Below are positions 15,955-23,450 of a DNA stretch of 61,076 nt, in pieces (within the stretch, counting starts at the first letter, position 1; each line of letters starts with the position of its first letter). The stretch comes from Pseudomonadota bacterium. GTDB lineage: Bacteria > Pseudomonadota > Gammaproteobacteria > Xanthomonadales > Xanthomonadaceae. The notes under the pieces were generated by a model. It saw only the letters and a program-made list of their open reading frames with translations. It searched no databases and had not been told where the DNA came from. The stretch lies in the NCBI GenBank assembly GCA_023390905.1, contig JAEWBY010000084.1, forward strand, positions 1 through 61,076, given 5' to 3'. Both the position numbers and the translations under genes were made by a program.

Positions 15955-17772
15955 ATGCGTGTTGCCGTGCCGGTGCGTGGCGCCCTGCTCGCGTTGACGC
16001 TGCTGATGGCGGCCACGGGACTGCGTGCGGCGCCGCCGGGCACGCCGGATATCGAGCACCTGCTGGAGCGGGCCGAGCATCTGAAGAGTTCGGATCCGGG
16101 CCAGTTCCAGCGGCTGCTGGGCCAATTGCAGCACCAGCGCGCGGCGGCCAATCCGGAGCAGAAGGAACGCATCGAGTACCTGGCGATCTACAACGTGGCC
16201 TTCCAGGGACAGTACGAACACGCGGTGATCCGCGCGCGCGCGCTGATGGAATCGTCCGCCAATCCGGAAATGCAGTTCCGCGCCGGCGTGCTCATCGCCA
16301 ATCTGTACACGCTGGATCGCCAGTACACCGAAGCGCTGCGCGAACTGGAAAACACGCTGGGCCTGGTCGACCGCGTGCAGACCGCCGAGTTGCGCCACCA
16401 GGGCCTGGGCGTGGCGTCCTTCACCTATGCGCAGGTGGGCCAGGACGAACTGGCGCTGCGTTACGCCGAACGCATCCTGCAGGACACACCGCAGCCGCGC
16501 ACCGAATGCTTCGCCCACCAGGTCAAGTACGAAGCGCTGCAGAAGCTCGACCGCCTGCCGCGCGAGGATGCGCCCGTGCTGCGTGCAATCCGCCAATGCG
16601 AAGCCGAGGGCGAGGTGGCGGCGGTCAACACGATCCGCGTGACGCTGGCCAGGAAGTGGACCGCCGAAGGCAAGCGCGATGACGCCATCGCGTTGCTGCG
16701 ATCGCATCTGGGCGAGATCGAGGCCACCCGCTTCGCCTATCTGATTTCCCAGGTGAAGGCGCTGCTGGCCGAGTGGCTGCTGGACGAGGGCGAACTGGGC
16801 GCGGCCGAGAACTTCGCCAACGAAACCATCAGCCAGAGCCGCGTGCACGAGAACCGTCTTTCGCTCGCCAGCGCCTACCGCACGCTGTACCGCATCGCCG
16901 ACAAGCGCGGCGACGCCGATCAGGCACTGGTGTATTTCCGCCGCTACGCCGAGGCCGACAAGGCCTATCTCAACGAGGTCAAGGCGCGCGAACTGGCGTA
17001 CCAGATGGTGAGGCAGGAAACGCTGGAGAAGTCCCAGCAGATCCAGCGGCTGGACAGCCAGAACCAGTTGCTCAGGTTGCAACGCAGGCTGGAGATCAAG
17101 TCGGTGCAGCACACCCGGCTCATCATCCTGCTGCTGGTCGTGCTGCTGGCGAGCATCGCGTACTGGGCCTACAAGACCAAGCGCATCCAGGTCTCGCTCA
17201 AGCAACTGGCCGAGACCGATGCGCTCACCGGCATCTGCAACCGCCACCATTTCAACCAGCTCGCCGAACGCTACCTCCAGCAGTGCGCGCGCAATGGAGA
17301 GGACGCGGCGCTGCTGATGTTCGATCTGGATCACTTCAAGTCGATCAATGATCGATTCGGTCATGCGGTGGGCGACTGGGTGCTGCGCGAAGTCGCCGGG
17401 ATCTGCCGGCCGTTCTGCCGGCGCATCGATGCGTTCGGCCGCCTGGGCGGCGAAGAGTTCGCCCTGCTGATGTACGGCTGCGACGTGCGTTCGGCCGCGC
17501 GGCTGGCCGAGGACTGCCGCGTCCGCATCAGCACCCTCGACACCCGCCAGAGCGGGCACGCCTTCACCGTCACCGCGAGCTTCGGCGTCGCCGGCACCCT
17601 CACGGCGGGCCATTCGCTGGAACGCCTGCTGACGCAGGCCGATGCCCAGCTCTACCGCGCCAAGGCGCAGGGCCGCAATCGCGTGTGCATGGAGGAACCG
17701 GCGCATTCGGGCGTGCCTTCGGGGGAGGGTTCGGCGCTGCCGCCGGAGGCGCCCTGTCGGGGCATGGCCTGA
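15955..17772 (+). CDS. membrane TPR-GGDEF diguanylate cyclase 1
   Basis: The protein of 605 residues has a signal peptide/anchor at 1-25, a periplasmic helical TPR-like region at ~30-345, a coiled coil rich in Gln/Leu (RQETLEKSQQIQRLDSQNQL), a transmembrane helix at ~389-405 (LIILLLVVLLASIAYWAY) and a cytoplasmic GGDEF domain. The active site is GGEEF at 498-502 and an RxxD inhibitory site (RRID) lies five residues before it, so it should be an active, product-inhibited cyclase making c-di-GMP from GTP. It begins 15 bases after precursor 1, so the two are almost surely cotranscribed. The TPR part is the probable sensor, facing the periplasm. Overall it is a close paralogue of the protein at 18198-20021. 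Confidence 0.9.
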   Translation: MRVAVPVRGALLALTLLMAATGLRAAPPGTPDIEHLLERAEHLKSSDPGQFQRLLGQLQHQRAAANPEQKERIEYLAIYNVAFQGQYEHAVIRARALMESSANPEMQFRAGVLIANLYTLDRQYTEALRELENTLGLVDRVQTAELRHQGLGVASFTYAQVGQDELALRYAERILQDTPQPRTECFAHQVKYEALQKLDRLPREDAPVLRAIRQCEAEGEVAAVNTIRVTLARKWTAEGKRDDAIALLRSHLGEIEATRFAYLISQVKALLAEWLLDEGELGAAENFANETISQSRVHENRLSLASAYRTLYRIADKRGDADQALVYFRRYAEADKAYLNEVKARELAYQMVRQETLEKSQQIQRLDSQNQLLRLQRRLEIKSVQHTRLIILLLVVLLASIAYWAYKTKRIQVSLKQLAETDALTGICNRHHFNQLAERYLQQCARNGEDAALLMFDLDHFKSINDRFGHAVGDWVLREVAGICRPFCRRIDAFGRLGGEEFALLMYGCDVRSAARLAEDCRVRISTLDTRQSGHAFTVTASFGVAGTLTAGHSLERLLTQADAQLYRAKAQGRNRVCMEEPAHSGVPSGEGSALPPEAPCRGMA

Positions 17773-17808
17773 GCGCAGTGCCTGCAACTTCTCGCAACGA
17801 CTTTGGGC

Positions 17809-17814
17809 TAGAAT
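17809..17814 (+). promoter_or_regulatory. -10-like element before precursor 2
   Basis: TAGAAT in the 107-base gap between cyclase 1 and precursor 2 matches five of six -10 bases. No good -35 lies 16-18 bases upstream, so internal transcription is possible but uncertain. Confidence 0.3.
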
Positions 17815-17879
17815 CGGCGCAAGGGATGCAAAGACGAGGGGAGAGTCGTCATGCGCCCGTTCTCACTCCGGGGATACCC

Positions 17880-18176
17880 ATGTCCAATGTTCTGCGTTGC
17901 CTAGAAGCTCTTGGCCAGGATGCCACGCTGTCACGACTGTCGCCGGAAGAGCGCGCGCAGCGGATGGCCGGTTTCGGCCTGTCGTCCATCGAACAGGAAG
18001 CGTTCGCCGATCCGCAGGCGCTGGCCGCGCTGCTGGGTGCGCGCCTGAACATGGTGGGCGTGCAGTTCCCGGGCGACGAGCCGCAGCGTGAGGAAGACGA
18101 GCCGCGCCGCGATGACGACACGCCGGAAGAGCCGGACGGCGAGTCGATCGCCGGTTCGGCGGACCGACTGCACTGA
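17880..18176 (+). CDS. borosin precursor-like peptide 2
   Basis: The product has 98 residues from ATG 17880, after GGGGATACCC. It is a diverged copy of precursor 1: MSN-start, LEALGQDATLSRLSPEE, a second helix (RAQRMAGFGLSS), then a turn and helix FADPQALAALLGAR. The equivalent of the linker-core segment is RLNMVGVQFPG at residues 55-65, followed by an acidic tail with repeated DEP (GDEPQREEDEPRRDDD, EEPDGE). The leader is better conserved between the two copies than the core, the usual behaviour of peptide precursors whose leader binds a shared enzyme. There is no second methyltransferase, so the enzyme at 14826 would serve both. Twenty-one bases separate it from the second cyclase. Confidence 0.7.
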   Translation: MSNVLRCLEALGQDATLSRLSPEERAQRMAGFGLSSIEQEAFADPQALAALLGARLNMVGVQFPGDEPQREEDEPRRDDDTPEEPDGESIAGSADRLH

Positions 18177-18197
18177 CATTCCGGGCGGGGCACAGCG

Positions 18198-20021
18198 ATG
18201 CTGGCTCGCGCGGCGCGATGGAGGTTGGGGCTGGCGGCCGCCTTGCTGGCGGCCTCGGCCTGCGTGGTTGCCGCCGCGCCGGTCGGCGAACTGCTCAAGC
18301 GCGCCGAAACGGTGCGCAGCGCCGAGCCGGTGACCTTCGCGCGGCTGATCGATGAAGTCAGCAAGCGCCGCATCGAGCTGTCCGGCCCGCAGCGCGAGCA
18401 ACTCGCCTACCTGCAGGCCTATCGCCTGGCCTTCAGCGGCAACTATGCCGCGGCGATTCCGCGCCTGAAGGAACTGCACCAGGCGTCGCCCGAGCCGGAC
18501 GTACGTTTCCGCGCCGGTTCGCTGCTGGTCAACATCTATTCCAAGAGCCGGCAGTTCACCGAGGGCCTGCGCCAGCTCGGCGAGACGCTGGTCTACATCG
18601 ATCAGGTCAAGGATCCGGAACTGCGCGCGCACGCCCTGCTGGAAGCGGCCTACATCCACAACGAGGTCGGCCAGTACCGGCTGGGCCTGCACTACGCCGA
18701 GCGCATCCTCGACAGCGATCCCACCCCGCGCGAACGCTGTTTCGCCGACTACCTCCGCTTCGACGCCATGCAGAACCTGGCGATCCTGCCCCAGCAGGAT
18801 GCGCCGCTGATGACGGCGATCGACCAGTGCGGGGGCATCAAGGAAGTGGTGCTGGCGAACTATCTGCGGACCACGCTGGCGCGCAAATGGGCCGGCGCGC
18901 GCAGCAGCGAGGCGGCCATCAACCTGCTGCGCCAGCACCTGCCGGAAGTGGAAGCCGCGCATTACCCCGTGCTGGCGGTGAAGGTGAAATCGTTGCTGGC
19001 CGAGCTGCTGTTCGACAAGGGCGACACGCGCGCGGCGGAAAGTTTCGCCAACGAGACCGTGGCGATGAGCAGTTCGGTCGGCAACACGCATGCACTGGTC
19101 AGCGCCTACAACACGCTCTACCGCATCGCCGATCGCCGGCGTGACGATGAAACCGCGTTGGTCTATTACCGCCGCTTCGCCGAAGCGGACAAGGCCTACC
19201 TCAACGAGGTCAAGGCGCGCGAACTGGCCTATCAGATCGTGCGGCAGGAAACGCTGGAGAAATCGAAGCAGATCCAGCGCCTGGACAGCCAGAACCAGTT
19301 GCTCAAGCTGCAGCGCGAGCTGGAGATCAAGGCCGGGCAGAACACGCGGCTGGTGGTGATCCTGCTGGTGATGCTGCTGGCGAGCATCGGCTATTGGGCC
19401 TACCGCACCAAGCGCACGCAGATGTCGTTCAAGCGCCTGGCCGAGACCGACGCTCTGACCGGGGTCTGCAACCGCAGCCATTTCACCCTGCGCGCCGAGC
19501 GCATCCTGGCCCAGTGCGCGCGCAACGGGCAGGAAGCGGCGCTGGTGATGTTCGACCTCGATCACTTCAAGAGCATCAATGATCGCTACGGCCATGCCAG
19601 CGGCGACTGGGTGCTGCGCAAGGTGTCGGAGATTGCGGGCGAAGTCTCGCGGCGCATCGACGTGTTCGCGCGCCTGGGCGGCGAGGAATTCGCCTTCCTC
19701 GTGCAGGGCTGCGACGCCGCCAACGCGGCCCGGCTGGCCGAACTCTGCCGTGCGCGGATCGCCGCCATCGATACCAGTCCGACCGGACACGTGTTTCCGG
19801 TCACCGCCAGCTTCGGCGTGACCAGCACCACGCTCGCCGGCTACCAGCTCGTGCGCCTGCTGTCGCAGGCCGATCGCATGCTCTATCGCGCCAAGCACGA
19901 AGGCCGCGATTGCGTGTGCATCCATGAAGGCGGACCCGTCGCCGGTCATCGTCCGGAGGCCGCTTCGAACGATGGCGGGAACATCATCCCGGTGGCGATC
20001 GCCGAACGCGTCGGCGCCTGA
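18198..20021 (+). CDS. membrane TPR-GGDEF diguanylate cyclase 2
   Basis: The 607-residue protein has the same order as cyclase 1: signal sequence (ALLAASACVVAAA), periplasmic TPR-like helices, the nearly identical linker RQETLEKSKQIQRLDSQNQL, a membrane helix (LVVILLVMLLASIGYWAY) and a GGDEF domain with GGEEF at 494-498 and RRID inhibitory site. The periplasmic halves are much less alike than the linker-to-GGDEF halves, which suggests tandem duplication followed by divergence of ligand recognition. It is cotranscribed with precursor 2. The C-terminal ~35 residues are poorly conserved. An active cyclase is expected. Confidence 0.9.
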   Translation: MLARAARWRLGLAAALLAASACVVAAAPVGELLKRAETVRSAEPVTFARLIDEVSKRRIELSGPQREQLAYLQAYRLAFSGNYAAAIPRLKELHQASPEPDVRFRAGSLLVNIYSKSRQFTEGLRQLGETLVYIDQVKDPELRAHALLEAAYIHNEVGQYRLGLHYAERILDSDPTPRERCFADYLRFDAMQNLAILPQQDAPLMTAIDQCGGIKEVVLANYLRTTLARKWAGARSSEAAINLLRQHLPEVEAAHYPVLAVKVKSLLAELLFDKGDTRAAESFANETVAMSSSVGNTHALVSAYNTLYRIADRRRDDETALVYYRRFAEADKAYLNEVKARELAYQIVRQETLEKSKQIQRLDSQNQLLKLQRELEIKAGQNTRLVVILLVMLLASIGYWAYRTKRTQMSFKRLAETDALTGVCNRSHFTLRAERILAQCARNGQEAALVMFDLDHFKSINDRYGHASGDWVLRKVSEIAGEVSRRIDVFARLGGEEFAFLVQGCDAANAARLAELCRARIAAIDTSPTGHVFPVTASFGVTSTTLAGYQLVRLLSQADRMLYRAKHEGRDCVCIHEGGPVAGHRPEAASNDGGNIIPVAIAERVGA

Positions 20022-20132
20022 CGCGCGCGATCGCGTACATCGGCCCGGCCGCGCGTGCATGGCGGCATCGCACCGGGATCGCTAAGCTCTGCGCAGAGGC
20101 ACATCCGGTGCCGTCGCACGAACGAGGTTTGC

Positions 20133-20477
20133 ATGATCCAGCGATATGAAGTCGGCCCGCGCCTGTCGGAGATGGCCGTGCACAATGGCGTGGTGTATCT
20201 GGCCGGGCAGGTGGCCGAGGATCCCGGCCTGGACATCCGAGGCCAGACCCGCGAAGTGCTGGACGCCATCGACAAGCTGCTGGCGCAGGCGGGCACCGAC
20301 AAGAGCCGGATCCTGCGCGCGGAAATCTACCTGAAGGACATGAACGACTTCAGCGGCATGAACCACGTCTGGGACGAGTGGGTCGCCCCGGACAATGCAC
20401 CGCCGCGCGCCACCGTGGAAGCGCGCCTGGCCGATGCCGAGTGGCGCGTGGAAATCGTCGTGACCGCGGCGGTCTGA
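20133..20477 (+). CDS. RidA family protein (YjgF/YER057c/UK114)
   Basis: The 114-residue protein has the RidA core: VVYLAGQVAEDPGLDIRGQTREVLDAIDKLLAQAG, ILRAEIYLKDMNDFSGMNHVWDEW and PPRATVEARLADAEWRVEIVVTA. RidA-type trimers hydrolyse reactive enamine/imine intermediates made by PLP enzymes. The conserved Arg in PPRATVEA and the following Glu (EARL) are in place of the usual Arg-Cys/Glu pair, so this is a RidA subgroup rather than archetypal RidA (imine deaminase activity is not certain). It sits just before tRNA-Val but has no functional link to it. Confidence 0.88.
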   Translation: MIQRYEVGPRLSEMAVHNGVVYLAGQVAEDPGLDIRGQTREVLDAIDKLLAQAGTDKSRILRAEIYLKDMNDFSGMNHVWDEWVAPDNAPPRATVEARLADAEWRVEIVVTAAV

Positions 20478-20527
20478 GCATGGCTGCTGCATCGAGCGCC
20501 ATGGAACCGCCCCGTCCGCAAAAATGT

Positions 20528-20557
20528 TTGACCGGGCCGGGGCGCTCCGCGTACCAT
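20528..20557 (+). promoter_or_regulatory. promoter of the tRNA-Val gene
   Basis: TTGACC (20528-20533), an 18-base spacer with a GC-rich discriminator downstream, and TACCAT (20552-20557). The predicted start is about 10 bases before the mature tRNA. Confidence 0.6.
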
Positions 20558-20573
20558 GTGCGGCCCGAGATTC

Positions 20574-20648
20574 GGGCGGTTAGCTCAGCGGTAGAGCACT
20601 GCTTTCACACGGCAGGGGTCACAAGTTCGAAACTTGTACCGCCCACCA
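20574..20648 (+). tRNA. tRNA-Val (anticodon CAC)
   Basis: Cloverleaf read directly: acceptor GGGCGGT/ACCGCCC, D arm GCTC-AGCGGTA-GAGC, anticodon stem CTGCT/GGCAG with loop TTCACAC (anticodon CAC, codon GUG), T arm ACAAG-TTCGAAA-CTTGT, discriminator A and encoded CCA. It borders a lower-GC accessory patch on its 3' side, a common integration point, but I find no second copy of its 3' end in the window. Confidence 0.97.
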
Positions 20649-20653
20649 TATAA

Positions 20654-20677
20654 GCCCCTGATCTTTAGGGGTTTTTT
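20654..20677 (+). terminator. terminator behind tRNA-Val
   Basis: AGCCCCT-GATCTT-TAGGGG followed by TTTTTT. Confidence 0.8.
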
Positions 20678-20678
20678 G

Positions 20679-20716
20679 ACACAAAGGCCACCTTAAACGG
20701 GTGGCCTTTGTGTTTT
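20679..20716. terminator. second, bidirectional-looking hairpin
   Basis: A perfect 14-bp stem ACACAAAGGCCACC/GGTGGCCTTTGTGT with a 7-base loop is followed by TTT on the plus strand and by a T-rich run on the other strand. It probably insulates the tRNA unit from the accessory genes. Confidence 0.7.
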
Positions 20717-20856
20717 CGTCCTGCAAGGATCCTGCAAGGTGTTACCTGAATGCGCATTTGCAACTGGTGTCCCACTTAACAGCAATACAACGTGCTACTT
20801 GTATATACAGCTTGCGACCCATAGAATTCCGGCATCGTTGAAAGGAACTCTGTCGC

Positions 20857-21150
20857 GTGGCGATCATCATTTCTGAAGACATTGAGAAGAAGATTGGCGC
20901 GGACGATCACGGGAATGTCACCGTGAAGGAGGTACACGAATGCTTTGCCAACCATTGCGGGCCGTATGCGTATGACAATCGCCCGCAGCATCAGACGGAC
21001 GGAAAGCCCACCCCTTGGTTTGTCGCGGACACCAACCATGGCAGGACTTTGAAGATCATGTTTGTTCGGCGAGACAGCGATGTCTATTTGAAATCTGCTT
21101 ATCCGGCCACCGAAGACGTTCAGCGTATCTACGCCAAGTACGCAAAGTAA
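20857..21150 (+). CDS. small toxin-like protein (BrnT/DUF4258-type fold)
   Basis: The 97-residue protein has the pattern IIISEDIEKKIG, VTVKEVHECFANHCG, WFVADTNHGRTLKIMFVRRDSDVYLKSAYPATEDVQRIY. This resembles the small proteins often labelled ADP-ribosyl-(dinitrogen reductase) hydrolase, which have a RelE/BrnT-like fold and are toxins of type II systems. The key features are the acidic H-GRTLK-x-FVRRD-x-DVYLKSAY strand pair. The next gene encodes a ribbon-helix-helix protein, a fitting antitoxin, but the 116-base gap between them is longer than usual. Base composition is lower in GC than the surrounding chromosome, consistent with transfer. Confidence 0.5.
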   Translation: MAIIISEDIEKKIGADDHGNVTVKEVHECFANHCGPYAYDNRPQHQTDGKPTPWFVADTNHGRTLKIMFVRRDSDVYLKSAYPATEDVQRIYAKYAK

Positions 21151-21266
21151 CTGTGTGCCCCTGGACACCACGGTGTCCCATCATCAATTGACGAACGAAA
21201 ATCATGAAGCCTGTCGGTGTACGACGGGCTTAAAACAGCGCCAAAGGCGCGTAACAGGGCAAACAT

Positions 21267-21650
21267 ATGGCGAACAAGAAGACAAACGTTGCTAAGCAGC
21301 CTTGGGAGTTGCTTGACCAGGATTTGGAGCAACACACCATAGCCATGGACGAAAGTGAGGCAGAAAAGATTGACGAAGCCGTTGGGTTGCAGATGATTTC
21401 TATTCGTCTGGAGCGTCGACTGCTGAGCAATCTAAAGCTGATTGCCAAGCATCACGGTGTTGGCTATCAACCTCTCATTCGCGATTTGCTCAATCGGTTT
21501 GCACGTTCTGAACTCAAGAGCATCCTGCACCAACTGGAAGAACAGCAAAGGGAAGTCGAGAAGAGGGCGCAAGAGGAGGCTGCCAAGTCTCAAGAAGCAT
21601 CAATGCGTCCAATTGACGAATTCTTAGAAAGAGAGCGAAAGAGAGCGTAA
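21267..21650 (+). CDS. ribbon-helix-helix (CopG-like) putative antitoxin
   Basis: The product has 127 residues. A ribbon-helix-helix DNA-binding motif is seen at residues ~47-80: LQMISIRLERRLLSNLKLIAKHHGVGYQPLIRDLLNRF, a beta strand then two helices as in CopG/BrnA. N-terminal residues are polar (PWELLDQDLEQH) and the C-terminus is a charged, probably disordered tail (QREVEKRAQEE). With the preceding toxin-like gene this forms a probable toxin/antitoxin pair and would autoregulate. A hairpin terminator follows 9 bases after the stop. Confidence 0.55.
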   Translation: MANKKTNVAKQPWELLDQDLEQHTIAMDESEAEKIDEAVGLQMISIRLERRLLSNLKLIAKHHGVGYQPLIRDLLNRFARSELKSILHQLEEQQREVEKRAQEEAAKSQEASMRPIDEFLERERKRA

Positions 21651-21658
21651 GTAGAAGC

Positions 21659-21683
21659 TAAGGCCCCGGCCTTCGGGGCCTTA
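21659..21683 (+). terminator. terminator of the toxin/antitoxin-like pair
   Basis: TAAGGCCCC-GGCCTTC-GGGGCCTTA hairpin; the T tract is short, so moderate strength. Confidence 0.65.
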
Positions 21684-21775
21684 GAGTCACGGTGTGCGTT
21701 TGGATACGTCATCTGTATCGCTTCATAGCGGTGCATTGCTGTAACCCTCAATCCAAACGCAAGAGGTATATCGCT

Positions 21776-22066
21776 GTGGCTATCTACATGGTTGGTTACG
21801 ATTTGAACAAAGCCGGAAAGAACTACGATGGCTTGATCGAAAAGATCAAGCAGATCAGCTCCGACTGGTGGCATCACCTGGATTCGACGTGGCTCATCGT
21901 TCACGGTGGGAATAGCGTTACCATCCGCGATGCTTTGAATCCTTACATCGACAAGGATGACGAACTGCTGGTTGTCCCGCTTGTGAAGGGCGATGCTGCC
22001 TGGGCTGGTTTCAACAAGGCAGGTTCCGACTGGCTGATGCGGAACCTTTCGAAGCAGGGGATTTAA
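21776..22066 (+). CDS. stand-alone Cas2/SinR-like small protein
   Basis: GTG start at 21776 is chosen because AAGAGG lies 9 bases upstream and the sequence VAIYMVGYDLNKAGKNYDGL is the true N-terminus; the frame to the left has no family-like text. The 96-residue protein has the ferredoxin-like layout of Cas2/VapD-like proteins: a YMVGYDLNK first strand (Asp in the Cas2 metal position), DSTWLIV second strand, a DDELLVVPLVKGDAAWAG strand and a final GSDWLMRNL helix. No CRISPR repeats and no cas1 are present, so it is not an adaptation gene. Proteins of this type are frequently annotated as SinR-like and found in accessory regions. Function unknown. Confidence 0.5.
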   Translation: MAIYMVGYDLNKAGKNYDGLIEKIKQISSDWWHHLDSTWLIVHGGNSVTIRDALNPYIDKDDELLVVPLVKGDAAWAGFNKAGSDWLMRNLSKQGI

Positions 22067-22073
22067 ATAGGAA

Positions 22074-22109
22074 CGCCCCGGCGTCGCATGACGACCGGGG
22101 CGCTTTTTT
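22074..22109 (+). terminator. terminator of the Cas2-like gene
   Basis: CGCCCCGG / CCGGGGCG stem with an inner CGTC-GCAT-GACG hairpin, followed by CTTTTTT. Confidence 0.85.
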
Positions 22110-22288
22110 GCAGTTTCACGACTCCTCAGTCGGTTCTGCTGGTGCGGTTTACTCGCTGCGGCACTCACACCTAATCCGCTTGGGGCACCGTGTTCTAGTC
22201 GTTGCGCACCACCGTCAGCTTGGGCGGTGCTTGTCGGGTAGCAAACTTGCTGCGACCACTGACCTGCCCCCAAGCGCCCTACCAGTAG

Positions 22289-23122
22289 TTACTGAGAAAG
22301 TCCGGGGTTGAAGGGTACCGCGTTGTTGGCTTGCTGTGCTCTGTGATTGGCAGCGAATTGAGCCGGTGAGATGCGTCCGCAACTGCTGTGTGGCCGAACC
22401 TCGTTGTAGTCCCGTCGCCACGCGGCGATGACGTCTCGGGCCTGGGTCAGCGAAGTGAACCATTGCTCGTTGAGGCATTCGTCGCGGAACTTGCCATTGA
22501 AGCTTTCGATGTAGCCGTTCTGCATGGGCCGGCCCGGCTCGATCAGCAGATGTTCAATGCCATGCCGCTGCGTCCAGGCGATGAAGGCACGGCTGGTGAA
22601 CTCCGGCCCATTGTCGGTTCGTACCGCGCGGGGATAGCCGCGGAAGCAGGCGGCCCGATCCAGCACGCGAACCACATAGGCACCGCTGATGCCGTGGTCC
22701 ACGGCGATGTCGACGCTTTCGTGGCTGAAGTCGTCGGCGACGGTCAGGCACTTGAGTCGACGCCCATTGGCCAGCGCATCACTGACGAAGTCCATGCTCC
22801 AGACCGCGTTGGGCTGGCTCGCTGGCGACAGCGCCTGACGCTCGCTCGCCGGCCGCTTGGCTTTCCGGCGCCGGCGTACGGCCAGATCCGCCTGGCGGTA
22901 CAGGCGGTAGATCTTCTTGTGGTTCACGTCGGGGAACTCCGGGCGCAGCAGGTCGTGCAGGCGGCGATAGCCGAACCGGCGGCGAACCTGGGCCAGTTCG
23001 ATGATGCGGGCCGACAACGCCTGCGTGGCGACCGTCGGCTCGGGCGGATGGCGGAAGGCGTCGCGGGATAGCCCCGCAAGGCGGCAGGCCCGGCGCTCGC
23101 TCACCGTCGTCAGTTCGAGCAT
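22289..23122 (-). CDS. IS3-family transposase OrfB (DDE integrase)
   Basis: The 277-residue frame contains the DDE core: WSMDFVSD (first Asp), RTDNGPEFTS (second Asp) and GYIESFNGKFRDECLNE (Glu), with an N-terminal HTH_21-like region RRFGYRRLHDLL. These are the catalytic residues of the IS3/retroviral integrase superfamily. OrfB is normally made as an OrfAB fusion by -1 frameshifting; the GTA-AAA-CGC sequence at the end of orfA allows a slip to read KTLAPQRKREAVRHMLEL, which joins the two frames exactly. The enzyme appears intact. Confidence 0.9.
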   Translation of the reverse strand: MLELTTVSERRACRLAGLSRDAFRHPPEPTVATQALSARIIELAQVRRRFGYRRLHDLLRPEFPDVNHKKIYRLYRQADLAVRRRRKAKRPASERQALSPASQPNAVWSMDFVSDALANGRRLKCLTVADDFSHESVDIAVDHGISGAYVVRVLDRAACFRGYPRAVRTDNGPEFTSRAFIAWTQRHGIEHLLIEPGRPMQNGYIESFNGKFRDECLNEQWFTSLTQARDVIAAWRRDYNEVRPHSSCGRISPAQFAANHRAQQANNAVPFNPGLSQ

Positions 23123-23154
23123 GTGCCGGACCGCCTCGCGCTTGCGTTGCGGGG

Positions 23155-23421
23155 CTAGCGTTTTACCCCGAAGCCGACCTTCAGCGCTTCGATGTCCAGG
23201 TGCGCCTCGGCCAGCAGCCGCTTGAGCCGGTTGTTCTCCGTTTCCAGCTCCTTCAGGCGCTTGGCGTCCTCGGCTTCCATGCCGCCGTACTTGGCCCGCC
23301 AGGCGTAGAAGCTGGCGGGGCTGAAACCGTTCTGCCGCGCCAGCTCGGAAACGGCCATGCCGGCCTCGGCCTGCTTGATGAATCCGATGATCTGCTCGGT
23401 AGTGAAACGACTCTTCTTCAT
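23155..23421 (-). CDS. IS3-family transposase OrfA (helix-turn-helix)
   Basis: The 88-residue product begins MKKSRFTTEQIIGFIKQAEAG and includes the helix-turn-helix SELARQNGFSPASFYAWR, then KYGGMEAEDAKRLKELE and a leucine-zipper stretch (ENNRLKRLLAEAHLDIEALK). This is typical of OrfA of the IS407-like branch of IS3. The frame stops soon after the slippery AAAA at ~23164-23167, where a -1 shift would continue into orfB. Confidence 0.9.
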   Translation of the reverse strand: MKKSRFTTEQIIGFIKQAEAGMAVSELARQNGFSPASFYAWRAKYGGMEAEDAKRLKELETENNRLKRLLAEAHLDIEALKVGFGVKR

Positions 23422-23450
23422 GTCCGTCCTCTTGGGTAACGGACTTTACA

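Larger units (their letters stand above)
22289..23450 (-). mobile_element. IS3-family insertion sequence
   Basis: Two transposase genes (orfA, orfB) run leftwards. Terminal inverted repeats are visible: TGTAAAGTCCG read inward from 23450 and TGAGAAAGTCCG inward from 22293. The left end is uncertain by a few bases because the orfB stop is at 22289-22291, just outside the repeat. No target-site duplication is evident, which suggests a later rearrangement or a deletion. The right end lies directly next to an interrupted reading frame. Confidence 0.88.

Noticed and set aside
15652..18176. Nif11-type leader peptides
   Set aside because: The helical leader and small size are similar, but no Gly-Gly cleavage site and no lanthipeptide/nitrile enzymes are present, while a borosin-type enzyme overlaps.
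20574..22110. Prophage or CRISPR locus beside tRNA-Val
   Set aside because: No integrase, no phage structural genes and no repeat-spacer array; only the Cas2-like fold recalls CRISPR.
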